Shown here in pieces: positions 8,567-17,081 of a stretch of DNA of 64,000 nt. The notes beneath the pieces were generated by a model. That model was given only the letters and a program-made list of their open reading frames with translations. It had not been told where the DNA came from and ran no database searches. The stretch lies in assembly GCA_964394665.1 (NCBI GenBank), contig CAYMYN010000005.1, positions 62,001 through 126,000 on the forward strand, read 5' to 3'. Positions within the stretch are counted from its first letter, which is position 1. The number at the start of each line of letters is the position of its first letter. Source of the stretch: CAYMYN01 sp964394665. Lineage in GTDB: Bacteria; Planctomycetota; UBA1135; GCA-002686595. Both the position numbers and the translations under genes were made by a program.

Positions 8567-8845
8567 ATGAAGAAACTCCTCCTGGCCGCCGTCCTGGCCC
8601 TGGGCGTCTCGAGCACGAGCTGCCTCGGCCCCGACCACATGTACAACAAGGTCAAGAACTGGAACGCCGAGCTCTCCGACGTCGATGCCGTCAACGAGAT
8701 CGTGTTCCTGGGCCTGCACATCATCCCGGTCTACGGGATCTCGCTCTGGATCGACATCCTGATCCTCAACACGATCAACTACTGGAGCGGCGAGAACCCC
8801 GTCAGCGCCCCGGGTCCCTTCCCCGGCTTCACCCGCGCCGACTGA
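8567..8845 (+). CDS. small DUF3332-like lipoprotein
   Basis: 92 aa from the ATG at 8567, preceded by CTGGAG. The signal sequence MKKLLLAAVLALGVSSTSC ends in a lipobox-like Cys at 19. The mature part (NKVKNWNAELSDVDAVNEIV, GLHIIPVYGISLWIDILILN, then YWSGENP) matches the DUF3332 family of small bacterial lipoproteins, whose function is unknown. The family's hydrophobic C-terminal half probably lies against or in the membrane. It stands alone and is closed by a strong hairpin at 8866. Confidence 0.82.
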   Translation: MKKLLLAAVLALGVSSTSCLGPDHMYNKVKNWNAELSDVDAVNEIVFLGLHIIPVYGISLWIDILILNTINYWSGENPVSAPGPFPGFTRAD

Positions 8846-8865
8846 GCTCGACTGCGATTCGGTCC

Positions 8866-8905
8866 ACACGGCCCCGCGGGCGCACCAGCGTCCGCGGGGC
8901 CGTGT
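8866..8905. terminator. bidirectional GC hairpin terminator
   Basis: A perfect 14-bp stem (arms ACACGGCCCCGCGG and CCGCGGGGCCGTGT) with a 12-nt loop lies between the convergent DUF3332 gene (ends 8845) and the sigma fusion (ends 8951). No T-tract is present on either strand. Confidence 0.8.
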
Positions 8906-8950
8906 CGTTCGTGCGCGCCTGCGCATCGCAGCGCGCCGCCGAGCGGCGGA

Positions 8951-11900
8951 TCAGGGCAGCCTCGCGCGCAGGAGCCCGCCCTCGGGGAGCTCGAGCCGCT
9001 CGAGGCTGGGCCAGGCGCGCGGATCCTCGCCCGCGAGCGCCGCCCGCTCCCCCGGCGCCGGCGGCCGCACGACGCGCAACGAGCCGGCGGGAACCGGGTC
9101 GGGCGCCGCGCGGCCCTCGCCGTCGGGAAGCAGCGGGACCAGCGCGAAGCAGGTCCCGGATCCCTCCCAGACCACGAACGGCACGCGACCGGGCTCCACG
9201 GCTGGGACGTTGGTGAGCTCGAGCCTGCCGACGGGGAGGCGCTGGCGCCACTCGAGCGCGCCGCCATCGGCCTCGATCTCGTCGAGCAGGCGCAGGCCGC
9301 GCGGGCAGGTGATGTCCAGGAGGTAGGTGCCCGGGACCTCGAGCTCGAAGGCGAAGCGGCCATCGGCGTCCAGGCGCGTCTCCTGGAAGGTGGCGGGCCC
9401 GGCGACTGCCAGCGGCACCAGCTCGACGTGCCAACCCTCGCGCTCGACGCCCTCGGCCTCGAGGTGGCCCGAGAGCCGGCCCGCGCGCCGCTCGCCGGCC
9501 AGGTCGAAGCGCGTCACGGCGCCCTCGAAGACCTCGCAGTTCCAGGGGAGCTCGGCGTGCGGCGGGCGCGAGCCGTCCACGCTGAGGTCGTTCCCGCCCC
9601 CGGGCGACCGGTCGTCGATGGGACACACCAGCCAGCGCCCCGGGGTCAGGTTCGCCAGCCCATAGCGGCCGTCCGGGCCCGCGCGGGCGGTGCGCAACTG
9701 TCCGTCGCCGCGCGAGGCCGCCACCACCCGCCCGACCGCGGGCCGACCGTCCGCGTGCTCCACGCGGCCCTCGATCGAGCCCCCCGCGCCGAGCTCGAGC
9801 TCGAGCCCCGAGAGACCGACGCCGGGCTCGAGCTCGAAGGGGCCGAGCTCCGCCGGCGCGCGGCCCGCGACCTGCGCCCGCACGACGTAGCGTCCGCCGG
9901 CGCGCAGCGTGAGCTCGAAGCGCCCGTCCGCGTCCGTGCGGGCGCGGACCTCGGGGTCGGGCTCGATCCAGATCGGGAAGCCGCCCCGCGTCGCCCGCGT
10001 CGTGAGGAGCGCATGGAGGCCGACCTCGACGTCCGCCGCGGGCGCACCGGCCTCGCTCACACGGCCGCGCACGCCGGGCAGCGGGTTCAAGGTGCAGTCC
10101 AGCACCTGCGCGTCGACGAGCTGTCCCGGGTCGAACGGGCCGAGCTCGCGCTGGTCGAAGCCCGGGGCGACCACGAGCAGCGTGAAGGGCCGCGTGGGCA
10201 GGCGCAGCGGACCTGGGACGAGCCGCTCGACCGAAGCCCCGGCGTCCTCGACGCGCAGCTCCCCCGTCCAGTCCTCGATCGGAGAGCCGTCCGCCGCGAG
10301 CACCCGCAGGCGCGCGTGCCGGGGCGGCTCGAAGCGCAGCACGAGTCCGCGCGTCCCTCCGCGGACCCCGCGCCGCTCGACCTGGGCGAAGCGGTCGTGC
10401 GGATCGCGGGCCGTGAGGTCCCAGGTGCCGGTCCATTGCAGGCGCACGCGGAAGTTCCCCTGCGCGTCGGCCACGGCCAGGGAGCTCGAGCTGCGCCAGA
10501 GGGTCTTGCCGCGCACGAAGATCGGCGCATGGGGCACGGGTACGCCCTCGGGATCGACCACGGAACCCACGATGCGGCGCTCGGCCTCGAGCTCGGTGAC
10601 GACGATCCGCACGCCGCGGGTCCCATGGTTCGGGCGGATCTCGACTCCGTCGCGTCCCCCGCTCCACATCCTGTCGTCGGACTCGGCGCTCAGGGACACG
10701 TTGCCCGCCAGCAGGCCCTCCAGCCGGAAGCGACCGAGCTCGTCCGTGCGCGCCTCGCTCGCGCCGAGGGCGGTCGTCTCGCTCAGGCGCATCGACCCGC
10801 CGGGCAGCACGCGCTGCGCCCCCGCGACCCGCACGCGCACCCCGGCGACGGGCTCCCCCCGCCCGTCGACCACGACCCCCTCGGCCGCGCCCCCCGCCCG
10901 CAGCACCACGTCGCCCAGGTCGATGGGCTCGCCCGCCCGCGCGCTGACGCGCAGGGAATCGTTGGCGAAGCCCGCGCGGCGGAAGGACAGGGTGTGGTGC
11001 CCCGGACCGGGGAGCGGCCGCACGGCGAGCTCGGCGCGCCCGTCGGCGCCCGTGTGCGTGCCCTGCGCGATGCTCCCCGGCGAGACGTCGACGCGCGCAC
11101 CCCCGATGGGGGCCCCTTGCCCGTCGACCAGGCGCAGCCGCAGGCGGGCCAGGGGCTCGGCCGCGGATCCGCCGGCCTCCCCAGCGGGTTCCGGCTCGCG
11201 CGCGACGAGCGCCGTGCGGAGCGAGCCCTGCGCCGGATCGTCGGCCGCGTCGACGGCAGCGGAACCCGACGCGGCGGGCAGGGGCAGGAAGGCCAGGTCC
11301 TGCGCCGGGGCGTCGGCGCGCTCGCCCCCGCCCAGGAGGCGCACGCCCAGCAGCACGAGGCACAACGAACCGGCCAGGGCCGACGTCAGCACGAGGGTCT
11401 TCATCGCGAGGGCTCCGAGGATGGGGATGGGAAGACCTCCCGCGCCGGCGAGTTGGGCCCGCGGGCCGAGGAGCGGCGCCAGGGCCGCGCACCAGCCCCC
11501 ACGGCCCCCGCCCTTGCGGCGCTCCAGGTGTGCGCGCAGCTCGGCCAGGGCGCTGTGCAGCCGCCAGCGCACGGTGCCCGCCGGGACGCCGCTGCGGCGC
11601 GCGATCTCGGCGCCGGTGAGGCCCTCGAAGTAGCGCAACAGCAGCGTCTCGCGCAGGGGCTCGTCGAGCGCCAGGACGGCCTCGATCAGCAGCCCCTGCG
11701 ATTCGGCCCGCGCCGCCAGCTCGGCGGCCGAGGGCAGGGCCTCGTCGCGCGCCGCCGCGGCTTCGCGGGCCTCGACGCGCCGCCGGCGCCGGGCCCGCTG
11801 GCGCGCCGCGCTGCCGAGCACGCGCCCGAGCCAGGGCCGCGGGTCGCCCCCCGCGCGCGGAGGGCGGCGCAGGGCCGCCAGCCAGGTCTCCTGCAGCACC

Positions 11901-12004
11901 TCGTCCGCCTCGCCCTCGCCGACCAGGCGCCGGGCCAGGTCCCGGGCCCACGCGGAGTGGGCCAGCAGGGCTTCGATGGGGACGGGCGGGAGGGCGTCGC
12001 TCAT
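8951..12004 (-). CDS. ECF sigma factor fused to a membrane anchor and carboxypeptidase-regulatory-like repeats
   Basis: 1017 aa. Residues 10-75 form sigma region 2 (LARRLVGEGEADEVLQETW) and 105-160 form region 4 (LDEPLRETLLLRYFEG, then GAEIARRSGVPAGTVRWRLH). A hydrophobic helix at about 203-224 (TLVLTSALAGSLCLVLLGVR) is followed by roughly 790 residues of repeated beta-sandwich modules of the CarboxypepD_reg/CnaB-like type (for example LVDGQGAPIGGARVDVSPG, VVDGRGEPVAGVRVRVAG, VEHADGRPAVGRVVAASRG). The predicted topology is a cytoplasmic sigma factor tethered to a large extracytoplasmic region. Codon 201 is an ATG (11404) preceded at 8 nt by GGAG and starts a signal-peptide-like stretch, so an independent C-terminal product is possible. 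The repeats are unlikely to be catalytic. No anti-sigma gene is adjacent. Confidence 0.85.
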   Translation of the reverse strand: MSDALPPVPIEALLAHSAWARDLARRLVGEGEADEVLQETWLAALRRPPRAGGDPRPWLGRVLGSAARQRARRRRRVEAREAAAARDEALPSAAELAARAESQGLLIEAVLALDEPLRETLLLRYFEGLTGAEIARRSGVPAGTVRWRLHSALAELRAHLERRKGGGRGGWCAALAPLLGPRAQLAGAGGLPIPILGALAMKTLVLTSALAGSLCLVLLGVRLLGGGERADAPAQDLAFLPLPAASGSAAVDAADDPAQGSLRTALVAREPEPAGEAGGSAAEPLARLRLRLVDGQGAPIGGARVDVSPGSIAQGTHTGADGRAELAVRPLPGPGHHTLSFRRAGFANDSLRVSARAGEPIDLGDVVLRAGGAAEGVVVDGRGEPVAGVRVRVAGAQRVLPGGSMRLSETTALGASEARTDELGRFRLEGLLAGNVSLSAESDDRMWSGGRDGVEIRPNHGTRGVRIVVTELEAERRIVGSVVDPEGVPVPHAPIFVRGKTLWRSSSSLAVADAQGNFRVRLQWTGTWDLTARDPHDRFAQVERRGVRGGTRGLVLRFEPPRHARLRVLAADGSPIEDWTGELRVEDAGASVERLVPGPLRLPTRPFTLLVVAPGFDQRELGPFDPGQLVDAQVLDCTLNPLPGVRGRVSEAGAPAADVEVGLHALLTTRATRGGFPIWIEPDPEVRARTDADGRFELTLRAGGRYVVRAQVAGRAPAELGPFELEPGVGLSGLELELGAGGSIEGRVEHADGRPAVGRVVAASRGDGQLRTARAGPDGRYGLANLTPGRWLVCPIDDRSPGGGNDLSVDGSRPPHAELPWNCEVFEGAVTRFDLAGERRAGRLSGHLEAEGVEREGWHVELVPLAVAGPATFQETRLDADGRFAFELEVPGTYLLDITCPRGLRLLDEIEADGGALEWRQRLPVGRLELTNVPAVEPGRVPFVVWEGSGTCFALVPLLPDGEGRAAPDPVPAGSLRVVRPPAPGERAALAGEDPRAWPSLERLELPEGGLLRARLP

Positions 12005-12164
12005 GGGTCTTCGACCCGTTCCATGCCGCGGGAGCCCGAAGCGTTGGCGTTTCCTCTCACTTTCCGCCCCCCGCGGTCGGGCCCTGTTCCGGCCGCCCGG
12101 GGAACGGGCGCTCCGCCGACGGCCGCCGGACCCGATCCTACCCCGGGTGCCCCGGGCGCGGGGC

Positions 12165-12902
12165 CTACTCGAGGCGTGCGCCCTTGGCGGTGTAGAAGGC
12201 GAGCAGGTCCTCCCGGGCGGCGCGCGTGAACTTGCGCCAGACGCCGCCGGACCAGTCGCGGCCCGCGAGGCCTCGCTCGTCGTAGTGCTGGGCGGCTACG
12301 CGGTCGAAGGCGTCGATCTCGGCCAGCAGGGCGTCGTCGTCGAGGTAGCGCTCGCGCATCCACAGCGCGGCGAGCGGCAAGCGCGGGCGCCGAGCGGTCG
12401 GGATGGCGGGGTCGGGTGCGCCGGCGCACAGGCCGAAGAGCGGCCACACGCCCGCGGGCAACTCGAGCAGGGCGTCGACCTCGATCAGGCGGTTGCGCAG
12501 GGCGCCGATGTAGCAGGTGCCGTAGCCCAGTGCCTCGAGGGCCAGGGTCAGATTCTGCGCGAAGAGACACGCGTCGACGACGGCCAGGAGGAAGGTCTCG
12601 AAGTTCGAGACGTAGCTCGCGCCGGCGCGCTCGGCCAGCAGGCGGTGACGGCGCGTGTCGCCGCAGACCACGAAGAACGCGCCGGCGGTCTCGACCTGGG
12701 TCTGGTCGGCGCACAGGTGCGCCAATCGCGAGCGCACGGCGGGCTCGCTGATCTGGATCAGGGAGTAGGCGTGGATCCAGCTCGACGTGGCTGCCTGGCG
12801 GGCGGCCGTGATCGCGTCGCGGAGCTGCTCTTCGGGGACCGGCTCGGGAAGGAAGGAGCGCACCGAGCGGTGGGCGGCCATGAGCTCCAACAGGGGGTGC
12901 AT
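12165..12902 (-). CDS. NAD(P)H-dependent nitroreductase (NfsA/NfrA/Frp family)
   Basis: 245 aa FMN-dependent oxidoreductase. AAHRSVRSFLPEPVPEEQL gives the conserved RxSxRxF phosphate-contact motif at the N-terminus. ATSSWIHAYSLIQI, DACLFAQNLTLALEALGYGT and CYIGALRN complete the FMN site, and the C-terminal extension is as in the NfsA/Frp subgroup (about 240-250 aa). It should reduce nitro compounds, flavins or quinones with NAD(P)H in the cytoplasm. It is encoded alone, divergent from the Ser/Thr kinase gene 92 bp away. Confidence 0.9.
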   Translation of the reverse strand: MHPLLELMAAHRSVRSFLPEPVPEEQLRDAITAARQAATSSWIHAYSLIQISEPAVRSRLAHLCADQTQVETAGAFFVVCGDTRRHRLLAERAGASYVSNFETFLLAVVDACLFAQNLTLALEALGYGTCYIGALRNRLIEVDALLELPAGVWPLFGLCAGAPDPAIPTARRPRLPLAALWMRERYLDDDALLAEIDAFDRVAAQHYDERGLAGRDWSGGVWRKFTRAAREDLLAFYTAKGARLE

Positions 12903-12994
12903 GGGTACAGGATAGGCGCCGCGAGCGGCTGGAGCTCCCCGCTGGCGCGACCTGCGAGGCCCTCGGGACCCGGAGGCGAGGTAGCATCGGGGAG

Positions 12995-15964
12995 ATGGTG
13001 GTGCCGCCCGATCCCGCCGGACCCGAAGCGCAGACGCGCTGGGCCCGCGTGCGAGCGCTGGTCGAGGCTGCGCTCGACGTGCCGGCCACCGAGCAGCGGG
13101 CCATGCTCGCCGGACTCGAGCGAGATCCGGAGCTGGTCGAGGAGGCGCTCGGGTTGCTCGGGGCGGGCGAGGGCCCCGATCCGCCGCCGATGCCGGCGGT
13201 CGCGGGGATGTGGGACGGGCCGCGATCGGAGGAGGACGAGGAAGCGCCGGCGCGCCTGGGTCCCTATCGCGTGCTCCAGCGCATCGGCGCGGGCGGGATG
13301 GGCACCGTGCACCTGGCGCTGCGCGACGATGGGGAGTTCGCCAAGCGCGTGGCGGTCAAGATCGTCAAGCGCGGCATGGACACCGAGGAGGTGCTGCGGC
13401 GTTTCGAGCAAGAGCGTCAAGTGCTCGCCTCCCTCGACCACCCGGGCATCGCGCGCGTGCTCGACGGCGGTCGGTGCCCCGACGGGCGTCCGTACCTGGT
13501 GATGGAGCTGGTCGAGGGACTGCCCATCGATCAGTGGTGCGACCACGAACGCCTGGGCGTGCGCGAGCGCATCGAGCTGTTCATCCAGGTCTGCGACGCC
13601 GTGGCCGACGCCCATCGCAGCCTGGTGGTCCACCGCGACATCAAGCCCTCCAACGTGCTCGTGACGCGCGATGGTCGGCCCAAGCTGCTCGACTTCGGCA
13701 TCGCCAAGGTGCTCGACGCTCGCCAGGGCTTCGCGACGATCGACTGGACGATTTCGCCACTCAAGCTCCTGACTCCCGCTTACGCCAGCCCCGAGCAGGT
13801 GCGCGGGGACCCGGTGACCACCGCCAGCGACGTGTACTCGCTGGGTGTCGTGCTCTACCTGCTCCTGACGGGCCGCACGCCGTTGCGCTTCGAGACCGGT
13901 TCGCCGGCCGAGATCGAGCGCGTCGTGTGCCGGGTCGAGCCCGAACGGCCGAGCACGAGCCTGATCACGACCGCGCGCCGCGTCGGCGTGGCTCCGGAGG
14001 CGCGCGATGCGGCGACGGGCGACCAGACGCGCGAGCTGGCGACGCTCCGCTCCACGACCCCCAAGTCGCTGCGCCGCGCGCTGAGCGGGGACCTCGACAC
14101 GATCGTCCTGGAAGCGCTGCGCAAGGAGCCCCGACGGCGCTATGCCTCGGCCGCGGAGCTCGCCGCCGACCTGCGTCGTCACCTGCGCGGGCTGCCGGTG
14201 CTGGCGCGGCCCGACAGCCTCGCGTACCGCAGCTCGCGTTTCGTGCGGCGCAATCGCCTGGCGGTCGCCGCCGCCGCGCTGGTGCTCGGCTCGCTCGTGG
14301 GCGGCCTGGCGTTGGCGCGGACGCAGTACGCGCGCGCCGAGCGGGCGCGCTTGGCCCTCGCCGAGCAGCTCGAGATCGACCGGGCGCGGGCGCTCGAGCT
14401 GGAGCGCCTGGCGGAGGACCTCGGGGAACAACGCGCCCTGGCCGTGGACGCGCGCTCGGAGGCCGAGCGCCGACTGGCGGAGGTCGAGCGGCTCAACGAG
14501 GAACTCGAGCATCAAAGGGGCCTCGCGCTCCAGCGCCTGGCGGACGTGCGCAGCTTCGCCACGGACCTGGCTTTCCGCGTCCACGGAGAGCTGGTCCCCA
14601 TCGAGAACACCGAGAAGGCGCGCGCGCTGGTCGTCGGCCTGGGACTGGGCTTCCTCGACCGTCTGTCGCGCGACGTGGGCGACGACCCCTCGTTCCAACG
14701 CCTGTTGGTCGGTTCGCACCTGCGCATGGTGGAGGTGCAGCTCCAGGAGCCCGGGCCCCAGGACGAGCGCCAGCGCGCGGCGCTCGTCAGCGCGGAGCGC
14801 GCGGTGGCGCTCGGGGAGGCGCTCCACGCGACCGACTCGGCATCGATCCCCAACCGGTTCGCGCTCGCCTCGGCGTGCTTCCATCAGGGGCGTCTGTTGT
14901 CCTGGCTCGGCCGACGTGCCGAAGCCCGCGAAGCCCTCGAGCGGGCGCGGGAGCTGGGCGAAGCCGACGGGGGAGCGCTCCAGACGCACAACGGGCTCGC
15001 GATCTACCTCGGATCGGCCCTCGGCGAGCTGGCCGCGCTCCTGGCGGACTCGGGCGACGTGAGCGGAGCGCTCGAGCGTGTCGACGAGGCCATCCGTCAG
15101 ATGGAGGCCCTGGCCGAGCGCATGCCCAGCACCGCCGAGACCCTCGCGGGGCTCGTGCGCCAGCGCGCCCAACTGCTCGCTGCCCGTGGCGAGCTCGAAC
15201 ACAGCGTTGCGGAGCTCGAGCGCGCGGCCGAGCTGCTCGCCGAGCTCCTGCGCTCCGATCCGACGCACCACATTCGCCGCCAGAACCTGCGCGCGATGAA
15301 CGAGGAGCTGGCCGCGCTGTTGCCGCGGGTCGGGCGCGATGGGGACGCGTTGGAGCTCGTCGAGAGTCTGCTCGACTCGGCCGAGCAACGGCTCGCCACC
15401 GAGGGCCGAGGCCGCGGCACGCTGGTGGACCAGTTCACGGCCCTGCGGCTGCGGGCGGACCTGCTCGGGCGTGCGCGTCGCTGGGACGAGGCCCACGGCG
15501 CCGCACGGGTCCTCCTGGCGGTGGCGCGCGAGCTACGCGACCTCGATCCGAGCGGGTTCGGGGCCCGCGGCGACCTCGGGCTGACCCTCGCGCGCACGGC
15601 GGAGGCCGCGCTGGCCGTGGGCGCGCTCGAGGATGCCTCCCACGCGATCCACGAGGCGCAGCGTCTGTTCGAGGGCCTTCGGCGCGAGGAGTCCGAGTCA
15701 CCGCGCGTCCGCCAGGGGCTGCTGGTGATCCACGCGCTGCGGGCCGAGGTGGCCGAGACGTTGGCCGGTGCCGCCGACGGTCCAGCGCGCCGCGACCAGT
15801 GGCGGAACGCGCTGGCGGCCTGGAACGAAGCCGAGGACTTGATGCGCTTCCACGCGCCGGTCGATCGTTGGGGCGCGCCCGATCCCTCCTTCGCGCGCCG
15901 CGTCGCCGAGGGCCGGCAGCGCTGCGCCGCGGCCCTCTCGGACTCCGAGGCCAAGGAGCGTTGA
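12995..15964 (+). CDS. transmembrane Ser/Thr protein kinase with C-terminal TPR-like sensor region
   Basis: 989 aa. Residues 11-60 are the short helical module typical of planctomycete and acidobacterial kinases (TRWARVRALVEAALDVPATE). A Hanks-type kinase domain (about 88-400) has a glycine loop IGAGGMGTVHLA, Lys122, HRDIKPSN (Asp215), DFG at 233-235 and SPEQVRG. A transmembrane helix lies at about 422-441, then a heptad-rich segment (445-520), then tetratricopeptide-like helices to the end, outside the membrane. All catalytic residues are present. An 85-aa protein resembling this kinase's N-terminal module is encoded convergently 9 bp away, beside a sigma factor. Confidence 0.93.
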   Translation: MVVPPDPAGPEAQTRWARVRALVEAALDVPATEQRAMLAGLERDPELVEEALGLLGAGEGPDPPPMPAVAGMWDGPRSEEDEEAPARLGPYRVLQRIGAGGMGTVHLALRDDGEFAKRVAVKIVKRGMDTEEVLRRFEQERQVLASLDHPGIARVLDGGRCPDGRPYLVMELVEGLPIDQWCDHERLGVRERIELFIQVCDAVADAHRSLVVHRDIKPSNVLVTRDGRPKLLDFGIAKVLDARQGFATIDWTISPLKLLTPAYASPEQVRGDPVTTASDVYSLGVVLYLLLTGRTPLRFETGSPAEIERVVCRVEPERPSTSLITTARRVGVAPEARDAATGDQTRELATLRSTTPKSLRRALSGDLDTIVLEALRKEPRRRYASAAELAADLRRHLRGLPVLARPDSLAYRSSRFVRRNRLAVAAAALVLGSLVGGLALARTQYARAERARLALAEQLEIDRARALELERLAEDLGEQRALAVDARSEAERRLAEVERLNEELEHQRGLALQRLADVRSFATDLAFRVHGELVPIENTEKARALVVGLGLGFLDRLSRDVGDDPSFQRLLVGSHLRMVEVQLQEPGPQDERQRAALVSAERAVALGEALHATDSASIPNRFALASACFHQGRLLSWLGRRAEAREALERARELGEADGGALQTHNGLAIYLGSALGELAALLADSGDVSGALERVDEAIRQMEALAERMPSTAETLAGLVRQRAQLLAARGELEHSVAELERAAELLAELLRSDPTHHIRRQNLRAMNEELAALLPRVGRDGDALELVESLLDSAEQRLATEGRGRGTLVDQFTALRLRADLLGRARRWDEAHGAARVLLAVARELRDLDPSGFGARGDLGLTLARTAEAALAVGALEDASHAIHEAQRLFEGLRREESESPRVRQGLLVIHALRAEVAETLAGAADGPARRDQWRNALAAWNEAEDLMRFHAPVDRWGAPDPSFARRVAEGRQRCAAALSDSEAKER

Positions 15965-15976
15965 GCGCGGCGCTCA
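15962..15976. terminator. palindrome containing both convergent stop codons
   Basis: TGAGCGC-G-GCGCTCA is a 7+1+7 inverted repeat whose ends are the TGA of the kinase gene (+) and the TGA of the 85-aa gene (-). It may act as a minimal bidirectional terminator, or it may be a by-product of the two overlapping stop contexts. No T-tract follows. Confidence 0.35.
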
Positions 15977-16231
15977 GCGCCGATCCCGCGGCTCCCGGTC
16001 CTCCGCGCCCTCCCCGGGGCCGGATGGGCGCAACCAGGGCAGCCCCAATCCGGTGGGAGGCTCGAGGGTGTCCTCGGCCCCCTCCTCCAGCCGCAGCAGG
16101 GCGCTCAGCTCGCGCGCGAGCTCGGGATCCTGTCGCTCGAGATCTCGCCAGTGAGCGTGCCGTTCCTCCGGCTCCAGCCACAGCAACGCCTCGAGCGCGG
16201 GACGAACGCGCATCCAGTGCCCATCCTCCAT
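15974..16231 (-). CDS. 85-aa orphan resembling the N-terminal module of sigma-linked Ser/Thr kinases
   Basis: The sequence pattern (RVRPALEALLWLEPEERHAH, then LERQDPELARELSALLRLEEG) matches the helical module at the start of the two kinases in this window (RVRALVEAALDVPATEQ... and RVKELFLAACDLGVDERSAF...). It stops before any kinase motif, and the tail is Pro/Gly-rich. It lies 43 bp after the ECF sigma gene on the same strand, exactly where this sigma family normally has its kinase. It could be a remnant of a lost kinase or a free-standing partner of the sigma factor. The intact start and stop and conserved pattern mildly favour a real gene. Confidence 0.65.
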   Translation of the reverse strand: MEDGHWMRVRPALEALLWLEPEERHAHWRDLERQDPELARELSALLRLEEGAEDTLEPPTGLGLPWLRPSGPGEGAEDREPRDRR

Positions 16232-16274
16232 CGAAGCCTCCAGGTAGGAAGGCGAGGAATCGGCGCGTCGTCCC

Positions 16275-16853
16275 TCACGATTCCGCGCCGTCGTCGGAGC
16301 CCGGACCGAGCTCGCGTCGCAGCCACAAGCGCGCCACGCGCCAGTGTCGCTCGACCGTCGCGGTCGAGATCTCGAGCACCCTCGCGGTCTCCTCGATCGA
16401 CAAGCCGGCGAAGAAACGCAGCTCGACCAGCCGCGCGAGGGGCTCGTCCACGGCGTGCAGGCGCTCGAGGGCGTCGTGCACGGCGAGCACGTCGAGGTGG
16501 CGCTCCTCGTAGGCGGCGAGAACCCCGTCGAGGGCCGCCCGATCCCGTCCCTGGCCGCGCTTGTCGGTGCGCCGCGCGCGGGCGTGGTCGACGAGCACGT
16601 TGCGCATGGCGCGCGCCGCCACGCGCACGAAGTGGGCGCGGCTCTCCCAGCGCACCTGGGAGCCCACCAGACGCAGGTAGGCCTCGTGCACGAGCGCCGT
16701 GGGTTGCAGGGTGTGGTCGCCGCGCTCGCCGTCCATCGCGCGCCCGGCCTGGCGGCGCAGCTCGGCGTAGACCAGCGGCAGGAGCTCCTGGGCCGCGGCG
16801 CCATCCCCGGCCGACATGCGGTCCAGCAGGCGCGTGGCCTCGCTCGGTTCCAT
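16275..16853 (-). CDS. ECF sigma factor of the TIGR02999/Sigma70-ECF subfamily
   Basis: 192 aa from the ATG at 16853. Family hallmarks are seen: LLPLVYAELRRQAGRAM, GDHTLQPTALVHEAYLRLVG, FVRVAARAMRNVLVDHARAR (region 2), then DEPLARLVELRFFAGLSIEE and ARVLEISTATVERHWRVARL (region 4). This subfamily is expanded in planctomycetes and is usually encoded with a Hanks-type kinase. Here only the 85-aa kinase-N-terminus-like gene follows; the full kinase nearby is convergent. A second member is at 26374. Confidence 0.92.
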   Translation of the reverse strand: MEPSEATRLLDRMSAGDGAAAQELLPLVYAELRRQAGRAMDGERGDHTLQPTALVHEAYLRLVGSQVRWESRAHFVRVAARAMRNVLVDHARARRTDKRGQGRDRAALDGVLAAYEERHLDVLAVHDALERLHAVDEPLARLVELRFFAGLSIEETARVLEISTATVERHWRVARLWLRRELGPGSDDGAES

Positions 16854-17081
16854 GGGCCGATTGTCGCATCCGCTGGCGGGGATGCGAAGCCCAGCGGCGT
16901 CGCCGAGCTCCAACGGCCTCCCGCGCCCCCGCGGGCCGGGCCACGTCGGTGTTCCGGAGAACTTTCGCCCGCTGCGTGATGGGCAGCGCGGCCCGATCTC
17001 GCCGACCCCTGGCGGAGCGTGGGTTCCAAGGCACGGCCCGCTCCCGACCGAGACGATCCCGTGCGACGAGGAGATGACGAC

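Noticed and set aside
12005..12164. Anti-sigma gene for the sigma fusion
   Set aside because: The 160-bp upstream gap and the nitroreductase gene beyond it contain no zinc-finger or membrane anti-sigma sequence.
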